Below are positions 39,091 to 48,195 of a stretch of DNA of 64,000 bases, piece by piece. The translations under genes and the position numbers were made by a program. The number at the start of each line of letters is the position of its first letter. Within the stretch, counting starts at the first letter, position 1. Source of the stretch: Pandoraea anhela. GTDB lineage: Bacteria; Pseudomonadota; Gammaproteobacteria; Burkholderiales; Burkholderiaceae. The notes under the pieces were generated by a model. That model ran no database searches. It saw only the letters and a list, made by a program, of their open reading frames with translations, and was not told the origin of the DNA. The DNA is taken from NCBI RefSeq assembly GCF_902459655.1, contig NZ_CABPSB010000001.1, positions 620,001 through 684,000 on the forward strand, in the 5' to 3' direction.

Positions 39091-40419
39091 ATGAGCCGAA
39101 CCCCCATCGTCACTGAATTGCGCGTTGTTCCCGTTGCCGGCCGCGACAGCATGCTGCTCAATCTAAGCGGCGCTCACGGCCCGTTCTTCACACGCAACCT
39201 GGTCATTCTTCAGGACAGCGCCGGGCATACCGGCGTTGGCGAAGTCCCCGGCGGAGAATCGATTCGCAAGACATTGGAAGACGCGCGTCCTTACGTCGTT
39301 GGACAGTCGGTCGCCAATATTCAGGCAATTCTCGGTCAGACGCGCCGCGTCTTCGCCGATCGCGACGCTGGCGGACGCGGCCTGCAAACGTTCGATTTGC
39401 GTACGACGATTCACGCGGTCACCGCACTCGAAGCGGCCCTTCTCGATTTGCTCGGCCAACATCTCGAAGTCCCCGTGGCCGCCCTGCTCGGCGAAGGACA
39501 GCAACGCAGTGAAGTCGCCATGCTCGGCTATCTGTTCTTCATCGGTGATCGCCACGCGACCGATCTCGCCTACGCAGGCAACGAGGGCGCCAGCGACGAC
39601 TGGGAACGCGTTCGTACCGAAGTCGCCATGACGCCCGATGCCGTCGTCCGGCTGGCCGAAGCAGCACACGCGCGATACGGGTTCCAGGACTTCAAACTTA
39701 AAGGTGGCGTACTCGAAGGCGATGCCGAGATCGAGGCCGTGACAGCGCTCGCCAGGCGCTTCCCGCAAGCCCGCGTCACACTCGACCCGAATGGCGCGTG
39801 GTCGCTGGCCGAAGCCGTGCGCCTGTGCCGCGACAAACACGACGTTCTCGCATACGCAGAAGACCCATGCGGCGCAGAAAACGGTTATTCGGGGCGCGAA
39901 GTCATGGCCGAATTCCGCCGCGCAACGGGCTTGCCGACCGCAACGAACATGATCGCGACGGATTGGCGTCAGATGGGGCACGCCATCCAGCTTCAGTCAG
40001 TGGATATTCCGCTGGCGGACCCGCATTTCTGGACGATGCAGGGCTCGGTGCGAGTCGCGCAAATGTGTCACGAATGGGGACTGACGTGGGGGTCGCACTC
40101 GAACAATCACTTCGACGTCTCGCTCGCGATGTTCACGCATGTGGCCGCAGCGGCGCCGGGCAAGATCACCGCCATCGACACGCACTGGATTTGGCAGGAC
40201 GGCCAGTACCTCACGCAACATCCGCTGCGCATCGTGGACGGGAACGTAAAGGTGCCGACAACGCCCGGGCTCGGCGTCACTCTGGATATGCAAGCCGTCG
40301 AGGCCGCCCATGCCCTTTACCTTGAACATGGGCTCGGTGCGCGAGATGACGGCGTGGCGATGCAGTATCTCGTTCCCAACTGGAAATTCGATCCGAAGCT
40401 CCCCTGTCTCGTGCGCTGA
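39091..40419 (+). CDS. gudD: Glucarate dehydratase
   Basis: A 442-residue enolase-superfamily enzyme that dehydrates D-glucarate to 5-keto-4-deoxyglucarate. Proton-abstracting Lys in DFKLKGG, metal ligands in LDPNGAW and [20 protein letters not shown], and the catalytic His in [15 protein letters not shown]. The N-terminal capping domain is [24 protein letters not shown]. Length is typical of GudD. No glucarate transporter, KdgD or regulator gene lies next to it. Confidence 0.95.
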   Translation: MSRTPIVTELRVVPVAGRDSMLLNLSGAHGPFFTRNLVILQDSAGHTGVGEVPGGESIRKTLEDARPYVVGQSVANIQAILGQTRRVFADRDAGGRGLQTFDLRTTIHAVTALEAALLDLLGQHLEVPVAALLGEGQQRSEVAMLGYLFFIGDRHATDLAYAGNEGASDDWERVRTEVAMTPDAVVRLAEAAHARYGFQDFKLKGGVLEGDAEIEAVTALARRFPQARVTLDPNGAWSLAEAVRLCRDKHDVLAYAEDPCGAENGYSGREVMAEFRRATGLPTATNMIATDWRQMGHAIQLQSVDIPLADPHFWTMQGSVRVAQMCHEWGLTWGSHSNNHFDVSLAMFTHVAAAAPGKITAIDTHWIWQDGQYLTQHPLRIVDGNVKVPTTPGLGVTLDMQAVEAAHALYLEHGLGARDDGVAMQYLVPNWKFDPKLPCLVR

Positions 40420-40641
40420 TGTGTGAGCCTTCAGGGCGTCTTCACGTCAAAAACGAAGCGCCCTGTCACACCCAAGTCGCAATGCGCGTGATTGACGGAT
40501 TTTTCGGAAATCGCGCGAAAATGCCGCACGCGTTGTTGAGACCGAATCACCGGCATGAAAACCTGGATGAGCACCCCGGAAAAGCCCCGTTGCAGGACTT
40601 CCCCACCCGGACGCCACGCTCAGAAATGAGGCGATTGAAAT

Positions 40642-40670
40642 AAAAAAAGCCCAGGCGGTTAAGCCTGGGC
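40642..40670 (-). terminator. Terminator of the tRNA cluster
   Basis: A stem GCCCAGGC/GCCTGGGC (40649-40656, 40663-40670) is followed on the minus strand by seven U. It sits just after the last tRNA-Asp. The rest of 40420-40680 shows no gene. Confidence 0.9.
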
Positions 40671-40680
40671 TTTCTTCGTT

Positions 40681-40757
40681 TGGCGGAGCGGACGGGGCTC
40701 GAACCCGCGACCCCCGGCGTGACAGGCCGGTATTCTAACCAACTGAACTACCGCTCC
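40681..40757 (-). tRNA. tRNA-Asp (anticodon GTC), copy 2
   Basis: A cloverleaf on the minus strand. Acceptor GGAGCGG/CCGCTCC, anticodon loop CTGTCAC (GTC) in a CCGGC/GCCGG stem, encoded 3' CCA. It has 77 bases and is identical in sequence to the copy at 40857. Confidence 0.96.
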
Positions 40758-40856
40758 AAACTTGCGACAGCATCGTGATGTCACTCACTTTGCTTTCCTG
40801 CTAATTGTCCGGCATTGCTGCGTTTTCACGCGCATATCACCGAACTTCGTAGGTTT

Positions 40857-40933
40857 TGGCGGAGCGGACGGGGCTCGAACCCGCGACCCCCGGCGTGACA
40901 GGCCGGTATTCTAACCAACTGAACTACCGCTCC
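40857..40933 (-). tRNA. tRNA-Asp (anticodon GTC), copy 1
   Basis: The same 77-base tRNA as at 40681, with encoded CCA. The 99-base spacer between the copies is unrelated to the tRNA, so this is a simple gene duplication within one transcript. Confidence 0.96.
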
Positions 40934-41031
40934 AAAACCGACAAAAAAACCCGCCTAACTTTCAGCGGGCTTTACGCCACTAACTGCTTGGCATTTTCAA
41001 ACTGATACCGACTCGCTACCGATACCAATTC

Positions 41032-41107
41032 TGGCGTCCCCTAGGGGATTCGAACCCCTGTACTCACCGTGAAAGGGTGATGTCCTAGGCCTCTAGACGA
41101 AGGGGAC
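41032..41107 (-). tRNA. tRNA-Glu (anticodon TTC)
   Basis: Minus-strand cloverleaf. Acceptor GTCCCCT/AGGGGAC, anticodon loop CTTTCAC (TTC) in a TCACC/GGTGA stem, T arm with GGTTCGAATCC, encoded CCA. Length 76 bases. Confidence 0.96.
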
Positions 41108-41277
41108 AAAATCGTCAAAACTTTGTCTGTTTCGCTAACTGCTTACTGCATTTCGCGAAGAACGCCATTCTAAACAACATTTCTTCGCTTGTGAAGCTTT
41201 ATTTTCAAGTTTTTTGCATCTTTTTCGCAAGAATCTTGCTCTTTCGACGCAGCCTGAAAACCAAGCTTCTGAATCCG

Positions 41278-41353
<76 letters not shown>

Positions 41354-41448
41354 CGAACAGAGAAATGAGATTCTAATGACAAACCCATTTCCTGTAAATA
41401 CCCTGCTCGCATTTTTTCCGCATTATTTTGCGAATCCGTGCGAAAGAT

Positions 41449-41477
41449 GAAAAAACGGCGACTCACCGGAGTCGCCG
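41449..41477 (-). terminator. Terminator downstream of pnp
   Basis: A stem CGGCGACTC/GAGTCGCCG (41456-41464, 41469-41477) with loop ACCG is followed on the minus strand by six U. It separates pnp from the tRNA cluster. Confidence 0.88.
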
Positions 41478-41537
41478 CTTTGCTTTCGGCCGGGGCAGCG
41501 CATCCGCACGCCGCCCTGCGCCAGGTCGATACCCCGC

Positions 41538-43688
41538 TTACTGGGCGTCGCCTTCACGCTTCACGAGGAGCGGACCACCCTGCTTCTCTTCTTCGGTCAG
41601 CGCCTTGTGCGACAGGCGCAGACGGCCCTTGTCGTCTTGCTGGATCACCTTCACGCGTACGGCCTGACCTTCCTTGACGTACTCGTTGATGTCCTTGATA
41701 CGCTCGTTGGCGATTTCCGAGATGTGCAGCAGACCGTCCTTACCCGGCAGCACCGAGACGATCGCGCCGAATTCGAGCAGCTTGAGCACGGTGCCGTCGT
41801 AGACCTGGCCCACTTCGACTTCCACGGTGATCAGCTCGATACGGCGCTTCGCTTCGGCAATGCCTTCGGCGCTCGGGCTGGCAATCGTGACCACGCCGTC
41901 GTCCGAAATGTCGATGCTCGTGCCGGTCTCTTCCGTGAGTGCGCGGATCACCGAGCCGCCCTTGCCGATCACGTCGCGGATCTTTTCCGGATTGATCTTG
42001 ATGGTGACCATGCGCGGCGCGAATTCCGACAACTCGGTGCGAACGCCCGATTGCGCTTCCGTCATCTTGCCGAGGATGTGCAGACGGCCTTCCTTGGCTT
42101 GCGCCAGCGCGACCTGCATGATTTCCTTCGTGATGCCCTGGATCTTGATGTCCATCTGGAGCGCGGTCACGCCGTTCGACGTACCGGCCACCTTGAAGTC
42201 CATGTCGCCCAGGTGATCTTCGTCGCCGAGAATGTCGGTCAGCACGGCAAACTTGTTGCCTTCGAGGATCAGACCCATGGCGATACCGGCGACCGGCGAG
42301 GTCATCGGCACACCGGCGTCCATCATGGCGAGGCTGCCGCCGCAGACCGAAGCCATCGACGACGAACCGTTCGATTCGGTAATTTCCGACACGACACGCA
42401 CGGTGTAACCGAAGTCGTCGGCGCTCGGCAGGCAAGCGACCAGCGCGCGCTTGGCCAGACGGCCGTGACCGATTTCACGGCGCTTGGGCGAACCCACGCG
42501 GCCGGTTTCCCCGGTCGAGAACGGCGGGAAGTTGTAATGCAGCATGAAGCGATCGCGGTACTCGCCTTGCAGCGCGTCGATGATCTGCTCGTCGCTCTTG
42601 GTGCCCAGCGTGGCCACCACGAGCGCCTGCGTCTCACCACGCGTGAACAGCGCCGAGCCGTGGGCACGCGGCAGCACGCCGGTGCGGATCGTGATCGGAC
42701 GCACGGTGCGCGTGTCGCGGCCGTCGATACGCGGCTCGCCAGCCAGAATCTGGCTACGCACGATCTTGGCTTCCAGATCGAACAGGATGTTGCCGACTTC
42801 GATCTCGTCCGGTGCAGCTTCGCCCTTGGCGGCCGCGGCTTCGCCAAGCTTGGCGATGACGTCGGTGCTTACGGTGCGCAGTTGTTGCGTACGTGCTTGC
42901 TTTTCACGCGTCTGATAAGCCGCGCGCAGCGCGCCTTCGGCCAGCTCGCTCACCTGCGCGATCAGGGCGTCGTTCTTGGCGGCGGGCGCCCAGTCCCACT
43001 CCGGCTTGCCGCCGTCGCGCACGAGGTCGTGAATCGCGTTGATCGCCGTTTGCATTTGTTCGTGACCGAACACCACGGCGCCCAGCATCACGTCTTCCGG
43101 CAGCTCTTGCGCTTCCGATTCCACCATCAACACGGCTTGTTCCGTACCGGCGACGACCAGGTCGAGCTTCGACTTGGCGATCTGCTCACGCGACGGGTTG
43201 AGCACGTACTGGCTGTCGACGTAGGCGACGCGTGCAGCGCCGACCGGGCCGTTGAACGGCAGACCCGAGATCGCCAGCGCAGCCGATGCGCCGATCAGGG
43301 CCGGAATGTCGGCCGGCACTTCCGGGTTCAGCGAGACGACCTGCACCACGACCTGGACTTCGTTGTAGAAGCCTTCCGGGAACAGCGGGCGAATCGGACG
43401 GTCGATCAGGCGCGACGTGAGCGTTTCGTTTTCCGACGGACGGCCTTCGCGCTTGAAGAAGCCACCCGGGATCTTGCCGGCGGCGTAAGTCTTTTCCAGA
43501 TAGTCGACGGTCAGCGGGAAGAAATCCTGGCCAGCCTTGGCCTTCTTCGCGCCTACGACCGTGGCGAGCACGACGGTATCGTCCATGTCGACGAGCACAG
43601 CGCCGGATGCCTGGCGAGCAATCTCACCGGTCTCCATGCGAACCGTTTTTTGTCCCCATTGGAAAGACTTGACGACTTTATTGAACAT
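41538..43688 (-). CDS. pnp: Polyribonucleotide nucleotidyltransferase (PNPase)
   Basis: A 716-residue 3'-5' phosphorolytic exoribonuclease, part of the RNA degradosome. Two RNase PH domains (about 1-230 and 325-555; the second with [21 protein letters not shown]) flank a helical domain. A KH domain ([21 protein letters not shown]) and an S1 domain ([33 protein letters not shown]) end the protein. The start [12 protein letters not shown] at 43688 is the family N-terminus; the frame's 121 upstream codons are not conserved. It follows rpsO, as in most bacteria. Confidence 0.98.
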   Translation of the reverse strand: MFNKVVKSFQWGQKTVRMETGEIARQASGAVLVDMDDTVVLATVVGAKKAKAGQDFFPLTVDYLEKTYAAGKIPGGFFKREGRPSENETLTSRLIDRPIRPLFPEGFYNEVQVVVQVVSLNPEVPADIPALIGASAALAISGLPFNGPVGAARVAYVDSQYVLNPSREQIAKSKLDLVVAGTEQAVLMVESEAQELPEDVMLGAVVFGHEQMQTAINAIHDLVRDGGKPEWDWAPAAKNDALIAQVSELAEGALRAAYQTREKQARTQQLRTVSTDVIAKLGEAAAAKGEAAPDEIEVGNILFDLEAKIVRSQILAGEPRIDGRDTRTVRPITIRTGVLPRAHGSALFTRGETQALVVATLGTKSDEQIIDALQGEYRDRFMLHYNFPPFSTGETGRVGSPKRREIGHGRLAKRALVACLPSADDFGYTVRVVSEITESNGSSSMASVCGGSLAMMDAGVPMTSPVAGIAMGLILEGNKFAVLTDILGDEDHLGDMDFKVAGTSNGVTALQMDIKIQGITKEIMQVALAQAKEGRLHILGKMTEAQSGVRTELSEFAPRMVTIKINPEKIRDVIGKGGSVIRALTEETGTSIDISDDGVVTIASPSAEGIAEAKRRIELITVEVEVGQVYDGTVLKLLEFGAIVSVLPGKDGLLHISEIANERIKDINEYVKEGQAVRVKVIQQDDKGRLRLSHKALTEEEKQGGPLLVKREGDAQ

Positions 43689-44085
43689 TTGCACTCCTAT
43701 ATCGAATCGCGCGAATGCAGCAGCGGCGCGATATCGCTGCCGGGGTGATCCCGACGCCTCACAGGGGGGAGTGTTATGCCATTCCAGCGTAGTCCGGTGC
43801 TCAGTGCGAACGCTTGCGCTGAGACGACCCTGGAATGACACAAGCCCTGCTTGCCGACGAGGCCCCGTAAACGGGTAATTTAGCGGCGAATTCCGTTGGA
43901 AATTCATCGAGGATCCGATGAATGCTCCGGCGAGTCGCCCGCTCACCGCGACTGGCACGGGAACCGGGTATCGCCGCCGGATCGACGACCTGAAAATCCA
44001 CTCAGACCAACGATCGGGTACCGCCCAAAAACAAAATGCCTGCATCAGCACGCTGATACAGGCATCTCGTCGTAATCGTAATCGC
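43689..44085. other. rpsO-pnp intergenic region
   Basis: 397 bases with no gene. It contains the rpsO terminator (44027-44065). The pnp leader probably carries RNA structure, as PNPase autoregulation in other bacteria acts there, but I could not define a specific hairpin pair with confidence. Confidence 0.5.
44027..44065 (-). terminator. rpsO terminator
   Basis: Arms ATGCCTGCATCAG (44036-44048) and CTGATACAGGCAT (44053-44065) with loop CACG are followed on the minus strand by a U-rich tract (TTTTGTTTTT). It starts 20 bases after the rpsO stop. Confidence 0.88.
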
Positions 44086-44355
44086 TTACTTACGCAGGCC
44101 CAGCTTCTCGATCAGGGCGCGGTAGCGATCTGCATCCTTGCCCTTGAGGTAGTCGAGCAGCTTACGACGACGGCTCACCATGCGCAGCAGACCGCGGCGG
44201 CTGTGGTGATCCTTCATGTGCGCCTTGAAGTGCGGGGTCAGTTCGTTGATGCGCGTGGTCAGCAGCGCAACCTGAACTTCGGGCGAGCCGGTGTCATTTG
44301 CGGCGCGGGCGAATTGCGCCACGACTTCCGACTTCTTGATATCTGCGTTCGACAT
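44086..44355 (-). CDS. rpsO: 30S ribosomal protein S15
   Basis: An 89-residue S15. [51 protein letters not shown] is the family core. S15 binds the central domain of 16S rRNA and in many bacteria represses its own message. It lies upstream of pnp. Confidence 0.98.
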   Translation of the reverse strand: MSNADIKKSEVVAQFARAANDTGSPEVQVALLTTRINELTPHFKAHMKDHHSRRGLLRMVSRRRKLLDYLKGKDADRYRALIEKLGLRK

Positions 44356-44455
44356 TTTCTTTCCTTTGGATACACGCGGTCACGGAAGAATGGCCGTGCC
44401 GTGAACTTACAAAAACATGTACGTTGCCGTACATAAACAAAACTGCAAGTGCGCG

Positions 44456-44484
44456 ATTATACGGGAAGTAGCATTACCTCGCCA
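44456..44484 (-). promoter_or_regulatory. Candidate rpsO promoter
   Basis: On the minus strand: TGGCGA, a 17-base spacer and a perfect TATAAT (plus-strand ATTATA at 44456-44461). It would give a leader of about 95 bases, including a TGTACG/CGTACA hairpin at 44417-44432. Confidence 0.6.
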
Positions 44485-44643
44485 CTTTTTTCCACGCTGT
44501 GCCGCAACAGGCGGGGCGCGAAAGCCGATTTGGGACGCCAAATCCGGGAAACCCGGGGAACAATCCCGTCAAAACTTCCGCATTATCCCGAAATTCACCA
44601 CTAATCGACGCCAAAAACGCCCGCAAAGCGCCGCCGCGCGTCA

Positions 44644-45918
44644 TTACCGCTGACGCGCCATCCGGCACGTGCTCGGCAGCGCGACCTTGTTCGCCGGCAG
44701 TTCCATGACCGTCCGGAAACCGTAGCCCGAGCCTTCGTTATCGAACTTCACGCCCGGCTCGCCCCCACGGCGCATCACCGAAACGTACAGCGGTTCGATC
44801 ATCTGGTGATCGTTCGCACGCATCCACGCATCGGCCGGCGCCTCGCGAACGCGACGGTTTTCGAGCGCGCGCGCCACCGTCGTCACATCGGTCGTGCCCG
44901 CCTGTTCGAGCGCGGCGGCGATCATGTCGATCATTACGCTCATGCGCAACAGCGGATAGTCGTCGCGCGCCTCGGGGTAGCGTGCCCGGAATGCCTTGTA
45001 ATAGGCATCCGACGCCTCGCCGCCCACATTCGGATGCCACTCGGCCACCGCGTAGACTCGCCCGACGCCGGCATCGCCCAGCGCCGCCGGCGCCCCCAGC
45101 GCGTTGCCGTAGAACGTGTAGAACTTGAGCTCCATGCCTTGCTCGCGCGCCGCCTTGACGAGCAACGTCAGATCGTTGCCCCAACTGCCCGTGACCACCG
45201 TATCGGCCCCGGACGCCCGGATGCGCGCCAGATACGGCGTGAAGTCTTTCACACGCCCCACCGGGCTGAACTGCTCGCCCACGATCTGCACATCGGGACG
45301 CTTCGCCCCGATCATCTGACGCGCCAGCCCTGCAACCTGACGCCCGAAGCTGTAGTCCTGATTGAGCAGATAGACCTTCTGAATGCTGTCGTCCAGCTTG
45401 ATCGCCTCGGTGAGCGCCTGCATGCGCATGGCAGCATTCGCGTCGAACGCAAAATGCCAGAAGCTGCACTGCTCGTTGGTGAGCGCGGTATCGACGGCCG
45501 AGTAGTTGAAGAACAGCATGCGCTGTCCCGGCTCACGCGCATTGCGTTTGTTCACGGCGTCGATCAGCGCCGACGCCACCGCCGAACTATTGCCCTGAAG
45601 CACAAACGGGATACCGAGGTCGCCGGCCGCCTTGAGTTGAACGAGGCTGTCCTCGACCGCGCCTTTGCTGTCGAATACCGTCAGTTCGAGCGGATGCGCG
45701 CCATCGCGCAACTTCACCCCACCCCGCGCATTCACACGATCGATGGCGAACCGAAGATTGCGCTCCACCATCGCCCCGGCGTTGCCGAACGGCCCGCTCA
45801 TTCCCTCGATAAGGGCGAGACGAATCGGTGGCGCGGCATTCGCGACGCTGACAGCGGCCAGCAGGCCGAAAGTGCAAACAACGGCACAGATACGCGAAAG
45901 CAAGACTTGAGATTTCAT
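44644..45918 (-). CDS. ABC transporter substrate-binding protein, branched-chain amino acid type
   Basis: A 424-residue periplasmic binding protein of the LivJ/LivK family. Signal peptide at residues 1-28 (cleavage after VANA). IRLALIEGMSGPFGNAGAMVERNLRFAIDRVNARGG is the first lobe, and KDFTPYLARIRASGADTVVTGSWGNDLTLLVKAA the characteristic central part. The start ATG at 45918 gives a good signal peptide; earlier codons in frame do not. No LivHMGF genes are adjacent, so it is an orphan. The ligand is not predictable: the family binds amino acids, amides and aromatics. Confidence 0.9.
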   Translation of the reverse strand: MKSQVLLSRICAVVCTFGLLAAVSVANAAPPIRLALIEGMSGPFGNAGAMVERNLRFAIDRVNARGGVKLRDGAHPLELTVFDSKGAVEDSLVQLKAAGDLGIPFVLQGNSSAVASALIDAVNKRNAREPGQRMLFFNYSAVDTALTNEQCSFWHFAFDANAAMRMQALTEAIKLDDSIQKVYLLNQDYSFGRQVAGLARQMIGAKRPDVQIVGEQFSPVGRVKDFTPYLARIRASGADTVVTGSWGNDLTLLVKAAREQGMELKFYTFYGNALGAPAALGDAGVGRVYAVAEWHPNVGGEASDAYYKAFRARYPEARDDYPLLRMSVMIDMIAAALEQAGTTDVTTVARALENRRVREAPADAWMRANDHQMIEPLYVSVMRRGGEPGVKFDNEGSGYGFRTVMELPANKVALPSTCRMARQR

Positions 45919-46094
45919 CGAGGCCTCTAGGACTGTCCCGGCGCGAATCATAACTTCCACGCCAGCCCCGGGCAAGCCGCGCTACCCCACGATGCGGAAC
46001 AAGGGCGGTATCCTAGTCCGATGCCACCGGCACCCGATCGCCACACAATCGTCGCACTGCTTTTGGGTTATTCCCCACGAACATGAGGGCCACC

Positions 46095-46682
46095 ATGACG
46101 TATCGTACTCACACCCGTTTTGCTACTTTTCAAGCGTCGACGCTAGACCAACCGGATGGGAAACGGCGGACTTACGCGGGCGCTCCGGCACGCTGGCTGA
46201 TTGCGGGCGCGCTGACGCTTTCGCTGAGCGCGTGTTACACGCCTGCCTGGCAGACACTGCCGCCCATGGCGTCGCAAGCCGACGTTCAGGCGCAGCTCGG
46301 CAAGCCCAGGGAGGTCTACCCGTTGGCACCGGGGGTCACGCGCTGGCTGTATCCGACCAAGCCGTTCGGCGAGGAAACGATTGCCGCCGACTTCGATGCG
46401 CAAGGCCGCTTGCTGGGCACGACCCAAGTCCTGTCCACACAGGAGTTCAACAAGGTCGAGATCGACAAGTGGACGAAAACGGACGTGTTGCATCACTTTG
46501 GCGAACCCGTCGAGACATCGGCTTTTCCGCGGATGAACCGCGAAGTCTGGACGTATCGCTTCAAGCAGGACGACGTGTGGTTTTCGATGATGAACTTCTA
46601 CTTCGACCCGGAAGGCATCGTCAAAACCACGCAAATCAGCCCCGATCCGCTGCACGAGAAACGGGATAACAATTTGTTCTGA
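46095..46682 (+). CDS. Lipoprotein with BamE/SmpA-like fold, upstream of a sigma factor
   Basis: A 195-residue protein. After a long basic N-terminus, a hydrophobic stretch ends in a lipobox LSAC (Cys about residue 47). The mature part has two similar segments (ASQADVQAQLGKPREVYPLAPGVTRWLYP and WTKTDVLHHFGEPVETSAFPRMNREVWTYRF), the alpha-beta pattern of BamE/SmpA-OmlA-type lipoproteins. GAGGG at 46085-46089 favours the ATG at 46095 over the one at 46083. It is followed after 17 bases by the sigma-factor gene. Function unknown. Confidence 0.78.
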   Translation: MTYRTHTRFATFQASTLDQPDGKRRTYAGAPARWLIAGALTLSLSACYTPAWQTLPPMASQADVQAQLGKPREVYPLAPGVTRWLYPTKPFGEETIAADFDAQGRLLGTTQVLSTQEFNKVEIDKWTKTDVLHHFGEPVETSAFPRMNREVWTYRFKQDDVWFSMMNFYFDPEGIVKTTQISPDPLHEKRDNNLF

Positions 46683-46699
46683 CAATAGGAGAGCGCCCT

Positions 46700-47293
46700 A
46701 TTCCTGCGAATTCGCCGCTGGACCCCACCTACCTCGCCCATTTGCGTCGCGATCTTTTGCGTTTCGCCAGGCTGCAATTGCGCGACGACCATCTGGCCGA
46801 AGACGCCGTTCAGGATGCCCTGACGGCTGCCTGCCAGCCGTCGAACGAGTTCTCGGGGCGCGCTCAGCACAAGACATGGGTATTCGCGATTCTGCGAAAC
46901 AAGCTTATCGACATCATGCGGGCGCGACGTCGCACGATCAACGCCTCGGCGCTCGAGGGCGACACCGAGGACGACTCCGTGTTCGACCGCGAACTCTTCG
47001 ACGACGGCGGACACTGGACGAACCATGCACGGCCTCGTCCGTGGCCTCGCCCGGATACGCTTCTCGCCCGGCAACAGTTCTGGCAATTGTTCGACGGATG
47101 CCTGAACGCATTGCCCGCGTCCATCGGACGCGTGTTCGCCATGCGCGAACTGCTCGAAATGGACATTGCCGAAATCTGCGAAGAACTCGGCCTGGAAGCC
47201 AACCATTGCAGCGTGCTGCTTTACCGGGCTCGCACCCGCTTGCGCACCTGCCTGTCTGCCAAGGGCCTGGAGACCGACGATGCTTTTGGGTAA
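46700..47293 (+). CDS. ECF-type sigma-70 factor, probable ATT start
   Basis: A small sigma factor. Region 2 is LRFARLQLRDDHLAEDAVQDALTAA...KTWVFAILRNKLIDIMRARRR, and region 4 is LPASIGRVFAMRELLEMDIAEICEELGLEANHCSVLLYRAR. The frame has no ATG or GTG start. TTG at 46742 would cut into region 2 and lacks a ribosome-binding site, whereas ATT at 46700 lies eight bases after AGGAG (46687-46691) and gives 197 residues with N-terminus PANSPLDPTYLAHLRR. CTG at 46718 is another option. The next gene encodes a zinc anti-sigma-like protein. Confidence 0.88.
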   Translation: MPANSPLDPTYLAHLRRDLLRFARLQLRDDHLAEDAVQDALTAACQPSNEFSGRAQHKTWVFAILRNKLIDIMRARRRTINASALEGDTEDDSVFDRELFDDGGHWTNHARPRPWPRPDTLLARQQFWQLFDGCLNALPASIGRVFAMRELLEMDIAEICEELGLEANHCSVLLYRARTRLRTCLSAKGLETDDAFG

Positions 47294-47489
47294 ATGCACA
47301 ACGATGACGCGACTGGCCTCCGACAGACTCGATCGACTGCTGACGCGACGCGAAAGCGTGCGCGTTCGCGTCCATATGATGTGTTGCTGCGGATGTCGGA
47401 CCTATGCGTCGCAACTCTCGGCGCTACGTTTTGCGTCGCGCGTCGCATCCGGGCAAACCGACATCGACACCTCACCGGCGCACGACTAA
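47280..47489 (+). CDS. Small zinc-finger anti-sigma (ZAS-like) protein
   Basis: A 69-residue basic protein whose start overlaps the end of the sigma-factor gene by 14 bases. HMMCCCGC near residues 40-47 fits the H-x3-C-x2-C motif of zinc-binding anti-sigma factors (zf-HC2), which often sense oxidants. There is no membrane segment, so it would be a soluble cytoplasmic anti-sigma factor. Two extra cysteines (three Cys in a row) are unusual. Assigned from motif and position. Confidence 0.8.
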   Translation: MLLGKCTTMTRLASDRLDRLLTRRESVRVRVHMMCCCGCRTYASQLSALRFASRVASGQTDIDTSPAHD

Positions 47490-47540
47490 AAAAATTTTCG
47501 CAGCCCTGTCATATCCGGCATCTCCAAACGACTAAACGGT

Positions 47541-47637
47541 GCGATCGGTAGCGATCGGTAGCGATCGGTAGCGATCGGTATCGATCGGTAGCGATCGGTA
47601 GCGAACGGAAGCAAACGGAAGCGAACGCCCCCCCCCC
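47541..47637. repeat. Nine tandem 10-bp repeats ending in a run of ten C
   Basis: Units of GCGATCGGTA begin exactly every ten bases from 47541 (four perfect copies, then TCGATCGGTA, a perfect copy, then GCGAACGGAA, GCAAACGGAA and GCGAACGCCC), followed by ten consecutive C (47628-47637). It lies 44 bases upstream of the DUF4148 start codon. Confidence 0.95.
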
Positions 47638-47681
47638 GATCGGATCCATTCTGTTCTCATGCACCTTTGGAGATGCCAACC

Positions 47682-48014
47682 ATGAAGACGTCCATTCTCG
47701 CCACCACGACCGCCATCCTCCTCGCCGCCTCGAGCGTTGCCATGGCGGCCCCGCAGACCGGAAAGACGCGCGCGGAAGTTCGCGCCGAACTCAAGGCGCT
47801 GCAAGACGCAGGTTACACCGCGGCCGGCGACAGCACGCGCTATCCGGCGAACCTGCAAAAGGCGCAGGCCAAGCTGGCGAAGTCGTCGATGGAACGCTCG
47901 CAGCCCGCTACGGGCGTTGCCACGGGGGACGCCATGTCGTCCATGCCCGCCGCGTCGATGCCGCCGGCCTATCGCGATAAATCGCGCTTCGACGCCACGT
48001 TCCGCGGCCAATAA
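47682..48014 (+). CDS. DUF4148 exported protein
   Basis: A 110-residue secreted protein. Signal peptide residues 1-22 (cleavage near SSVAMAA-PQ). The mature part TGKTRAEVRAELKALQDAGYTAAGDSTRYPANLQKAQAKLA is the DUF4148 signature, a family expanded in Burkholderiales. Function unknown; members are small periplasmic proteins. A GGAG site lies nine bases before ATG at 47682. The tandem repeat and C tract just upstream may alter its expression. Confidence 0.85.
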   Translation: MKTSILATTTAILLAASSVAMAAPQTGKTRAEVRAELKALQDAGYTAAGDSTRYPANLQKAQAKLAKSSMERSQPATGVATGDAMSSMPAASMPPAYRDKSRFDATFRGQ

Positions 48015-48195
48015 GCCACCGCGCGCCCACACCGTCGCCGACGATCGCCAACCCGCGAGCCGCGCACACCAGCTCGGTCGCGGGTGACGCGCTCACGCGA
48101 TGTGTGCTCCATGCGCCATAAGCCCCGCCCCGTGTCGCCGGGATGCCAGTCCCGGCGACCGGCCCCCAACGCCTCTGCCCGGAGGACCGCCACCC

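Noticed and set aside
40681-40933. The duplicated tRNA-Asp genes as an integration site of a mobile element.
   Set aside because: There is no integrase, no attachment-like partial copy and no foreign gene between them; the spacing fits a tandem duplication in one tRNA transcript.
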